Assembly: GCF_031344075.1 (NCBI RefSeq)
Contig: NZ_JAVJAN010000008.1
Span: 33,991 to 97,990, forward strand
Direction of reading: 5' to 3'
Source: Clostridium aquiflavi
GTDB lineage: Bacteria; Bacillota; Clostridia; Clostridiales; Clostridiaceae
DNA length: 64,000 nt
Shown one piece after another: positions 62,442-64,000 of this stretch. A program made the position numbers and the translations under genes. Each line of letters opens with the position of its first letter. Positions within the stretch are counted from its first letter, which is position 1. The notes beneath the pieces are model-generated. The model had not been told where the DNA came from. It made no database searches and worked only from the letters and a program-made list of their open reading frames with translations.

Positions 62442-63749
62442 TTAATCCCTTATTATATTTAAATTTTCACCATTTAATATTTTCTTCATTGTCCTCATGG
62501 AACACATTTTACCACACATAGTACATGTTTCTTCATCATGTGGTTTTGACTCTTCTCTATATTTTTTAGGTTTTGTTGAATCCATAGCGAGTTCCATCAT
62601 CTTTTCCCAATTAAGCTCTGCTCTTTCCTTACTCATCTTATCATCCCAAACTTTAGCTCTTGGTATTCCTTTAGCTATATCTGCTGCATGAGCTGCTATC
62701 TTGGTTGCAATAATACCTTCTTTCATATCATCTAAATTAGGTAACCTTAAATGTTCCGCTGGTGTTACATAACATAAAAAATCAGCTCCATAAGTTGCCG
62801 CAATAGCCCCACCTATTGCAGATGTTATATGATCATAGCCTGGTGCTACATCTGTAACTAATGGTCCTAGCACATAAAATGGTGCTCCATGACATAGCTT
62901 CTTTTCAAGAATCATATTAGCTTCAATTTCATTTAAAGGCATATGTCCTGGACCTTCTATTATTATTTGAACATTTTTTGCCCATGCTCTTTTTGTTAAT
63001 TCCCCCATTGTTATTAATTCTTTAATTTGAGATGCATCCGTAGCATCATTTATTGACCCTGGTCTACACGCATCTCCTAATGAAATTGTAATATCATATT
63101 TAGCACATATATCTAGTAATCTATCAAAATGCTCATAAAATGGATTTTCCTTATTATTTAATTCCATCCATGCAAATAATAAAGAACCACCTCTTGAAAC
63201 TATATTAGTTAACCTTTTATTTCTTTTTACAGTTTCTATGGCTTCCTTATTTAACCCTGCATGAATTGTTATAAAGTCAACTCCATCTTGTCCATGTTTT
63301 TCTACTACTCTAAAAAATTCATCTACAGTTATATCCTTTAATTCCTTATCATAAAATCCTAATGCATCATATATTGGAACTGTTCCTATCATAGCTGGTG
63401 ACATATCAATTATTTTTTTTCTTAACCCTTCAGTTTTTCCATAATTAGAAAGATCCATGATAGCTTCTGCTTTCATTTCAATTGCTGTACGAACCTTTTC
63501 TAATTCCATCTCAAAATTTTGACAATCCTTTGAAATACCTAAATTAACATTTATTTTAGTTCTTAAACCTTGTCCAACGCCCTCTGCACTTAAACTCTTA
63601 TGATTTTTATTAGCAGGTATTGCAATTTTACCTTGTGCTACTAACTCTCTCAAATCCCCTACATTAATATTTTCTTTTTTTGCTACTAAATTCATTTCAT
63701 CTGTAATAATTCCTTTTTTAGCAGCATCCATTTGTGTTGTATAACTCAT
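62442..63749 (-). CDS. thiC: phosphomethylpyrimidine synthase ThiC
   Basis: 435 residues, the compact form common in anaerobes and archaea. Radical-SAM enzyme converting aminoimidazole ribotide to HMP-phosphate for thiamine synthesis. The C-terminal cluster motif CTMCGKMCSMR (CxxCxxxxC, ~415-425) and barrel motifs DLSNYG, ISLGDACRPGSINDATDASQ, IIEGPGHMPLNEIEANM and GADFLCYVTPAEHL are intact. It stands alone. The Shine-Dalgarno lies within a hairpin. No other thi gene is in the window. Confidence 0.97.
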   Translation of the reverse strand: MSYTTQMDAAKKGIITDEMNLVAKKENINVGDLRELVAQGKIAIPANKNHKSLSAEGVGQGLRTKINVNLGISKDCQNFEMELEKVRTAIEMKAEAIMDLSNYGKTEGLRKKIIDMSPAMIGTVPIYDALGFYDKELKDITVDEFFRVVEKHGQDGVDFITIHAGLNKEAIETVKRNKRLTNIVSRGGSLLFAWMELNNKENPFYEHFDRLLDICAKYDITISLGDACRPGSINDATDASQIKELITMGELTKRAWAKNVQIIIEGPGHMPLNEIEANMILEKKLCHGAPFYVLGPLVTDVAPGYDHITSAIGGAIAATYGADFLCYVTPAEHLRLPNLDDMKEGIIATKIAAHAADIAKGIPRAKVWDDKMSKERAELNWEKMMELAMDSTKPKKYREESKPHDEETCTMCGKMCSMRTMKKILNGENLNIIRD

Positions 63750-63757
63750 AAAAAAAA

Positions 63758-63801
63758 ATCCTCCCTTATTATAAAAATTAGATAATTTTTCTAAGGGGGA
63801 T
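63758..63801 (-). promoter_or_regulatory. Shine-Dalgarno-sequestering hairpin of thiC
   Basis: On the minus strand ATCCCCCTTA (63801-63792) pairs with TAAGGGAGGAT (63768-63758) with one bulge. The inner AAAAATTA/TAATTTTT also pairs, making a nearly continuous stem of 18 bp. The GGGAGG ribosome-binding site of thiC is within the stem, so folding would block translation. Confidence 0.65.
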
Positions 63802-63880
63802 AACCTAAATAAATAACAACCTGTCTTTTCTAATCACAATATATTATATATAAATTTCATTTCTTTAAAACATAGCATTC

Positions 63881-63920
63881 TAGGAATTATACTCAGATTT
63901 AAAATTTTTATAAATTCCTA
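63881..63920. repeat. AT-rich hairpin upstream of thiC
   Basis: TAGGAATTATA pairs with TATAAATTCCTA with one bulged base and an ~18-nt loop. Function unknown; it may belong to an RNA extending past the window edge. Confidence 0.45.
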
Positions 63921-63929
63921 AAGAAGAAC

Positions 63930-63967
63930 AAAATCGCTAAGGCGACTTTGGAGCCGTCGATTTTTTT
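63930..63967. terminator. GC-richer terminator-like hairpin near right window edge
   Basis: AAAATCG pairs with CGATTTT, with an inner GGC/GCC, followed on the plus strand by TTTTTTT. The DNA from about 63930 to the window end is GC-richer than the rest, so this could be the end of a structured RNA or a repeat. No gene is assigned. Confidence 0.4.
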
Positions 63968-64000
63968 AGCCATGCGCCCTTTCCAAACGCAGTGCAGGAA

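Noticed and set aside
63750..64000. TPP riboswitch upstream of thiC
   Set aside because: Only a lone TCTGAG was found; the conserved ACCTGATCTGGATAATGCC-type core is absent in the visible upstream region.
1..64000. CRISPR arrays, tRNA genes, rRNA operons
   Set aside because: No regularly spaced repeats, no tRNA cloverleaf with a T-loop GGTTCGAATCC-type core, and no 16S/23S/5S conserved blocks were noticed on either strand.

Overview
The window is AT-rich chromosomal DNA of a spore-forming Clostridium (cluster I, Clostridium sensu stricto). The evidence is its very low GC content, the sporulation genes (spoIIAA-spoIIAB-sigF, spoVAC-D-E, spoIIP, gpr, yqfC, yqfD, a cotS-like gene), strong Shine-Dalgarno sequences, and clostridial gene blocks (dnaG-rpoD-trmK-nif3; hrcA-grpE-dnaK-dnaJ-prmA-rsmE-mtaB; yqeY-yqfC-yqfD-pgpH-ybeY-dgk-era-recO). 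The species cannot be fixed from the sequence alone. Nearly all genes are on the minus strand.

Region 1-6635 is a contractile phage-tail locus read leftward. It holds an HTH late-type regulator, a tail terminator, a small protein, sheath, tube, a tail-assembly chaperone with a classical A-AAA-AAC -1 frameshift site, and a tape-measure protein cut by the window edge. A cro/C1-type repressor and an ImmA-like protein diverge from it. No terminase, portal, capsid or integrase gene lies between the regulator and the tail genes, so the visible part looks like an R-type phage-tail bacteriocin (tailocin) or a headless prophage. A 269-bp MITE-like element sits inside it; a shorter relative lies at 30.5 kb. 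The RNase P RNA gene rnpB follows, sharing a bidirectional terminator with the locus.

Region 7-24 kb holds housekeeping genes: nif3-like, trmK, rpoD, dnaG, dgt, a cotS-like kinase-fold gene on the plus strand, ppdK with its CcpN-like CBS regulator, a DUF4342 gene, recO and era. In their midst (14.8-17.9 kb) is a four-gene operon under a sigma-A promoter overlapped by a Fur-box-like sequence. It encodes a small protein with all three [FeFe]-hydrogenase H-cluster signature motifs plus an SsuABC/TauABC-type ABC transporter. This is the most intriguing functional unit in the window.

Region 24-48 kb holds a diacylglycerol-kinase/PAP2 fusion, ybeY, pgpH, yqfD, yqfC, yqeY, rpsU, a HIT protein, mtaB, rsmE, prmA, trmB, a siroheme sulfite/nitrite reductase, the HrcA/CIRCE heat-shock operon, hemW, lepA, spoIIP, gpr and rpsT. 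Region 48-60 kb holds holA, a comEC homologue lacking the metallo-beta-lactamase domain, a P-type ATPase whose catalytic motifs are almost all degenerate, the spoVA operon (with a palindromic repeat between spoVAC and spoVAD), the spoIIA operon and a Lon-family protease.

Region 60-64 kb holds a DUF4003-like gene, a uviA/uviB pair (group-5 sigma factor of the TcdR/BotR/UviA type plus a UviB/BhlA holin-like protein) preceded by a matching TTTACA-N17-CTTTTA promoter, and thiC. The thiC Shine-Dalgarno sequence lies inside a long hairpin, and no TPP riboswitch is recognisable. No tRNA, 16S/23S/5S rRNA, CRISPR array or full insertion sequence was seen.
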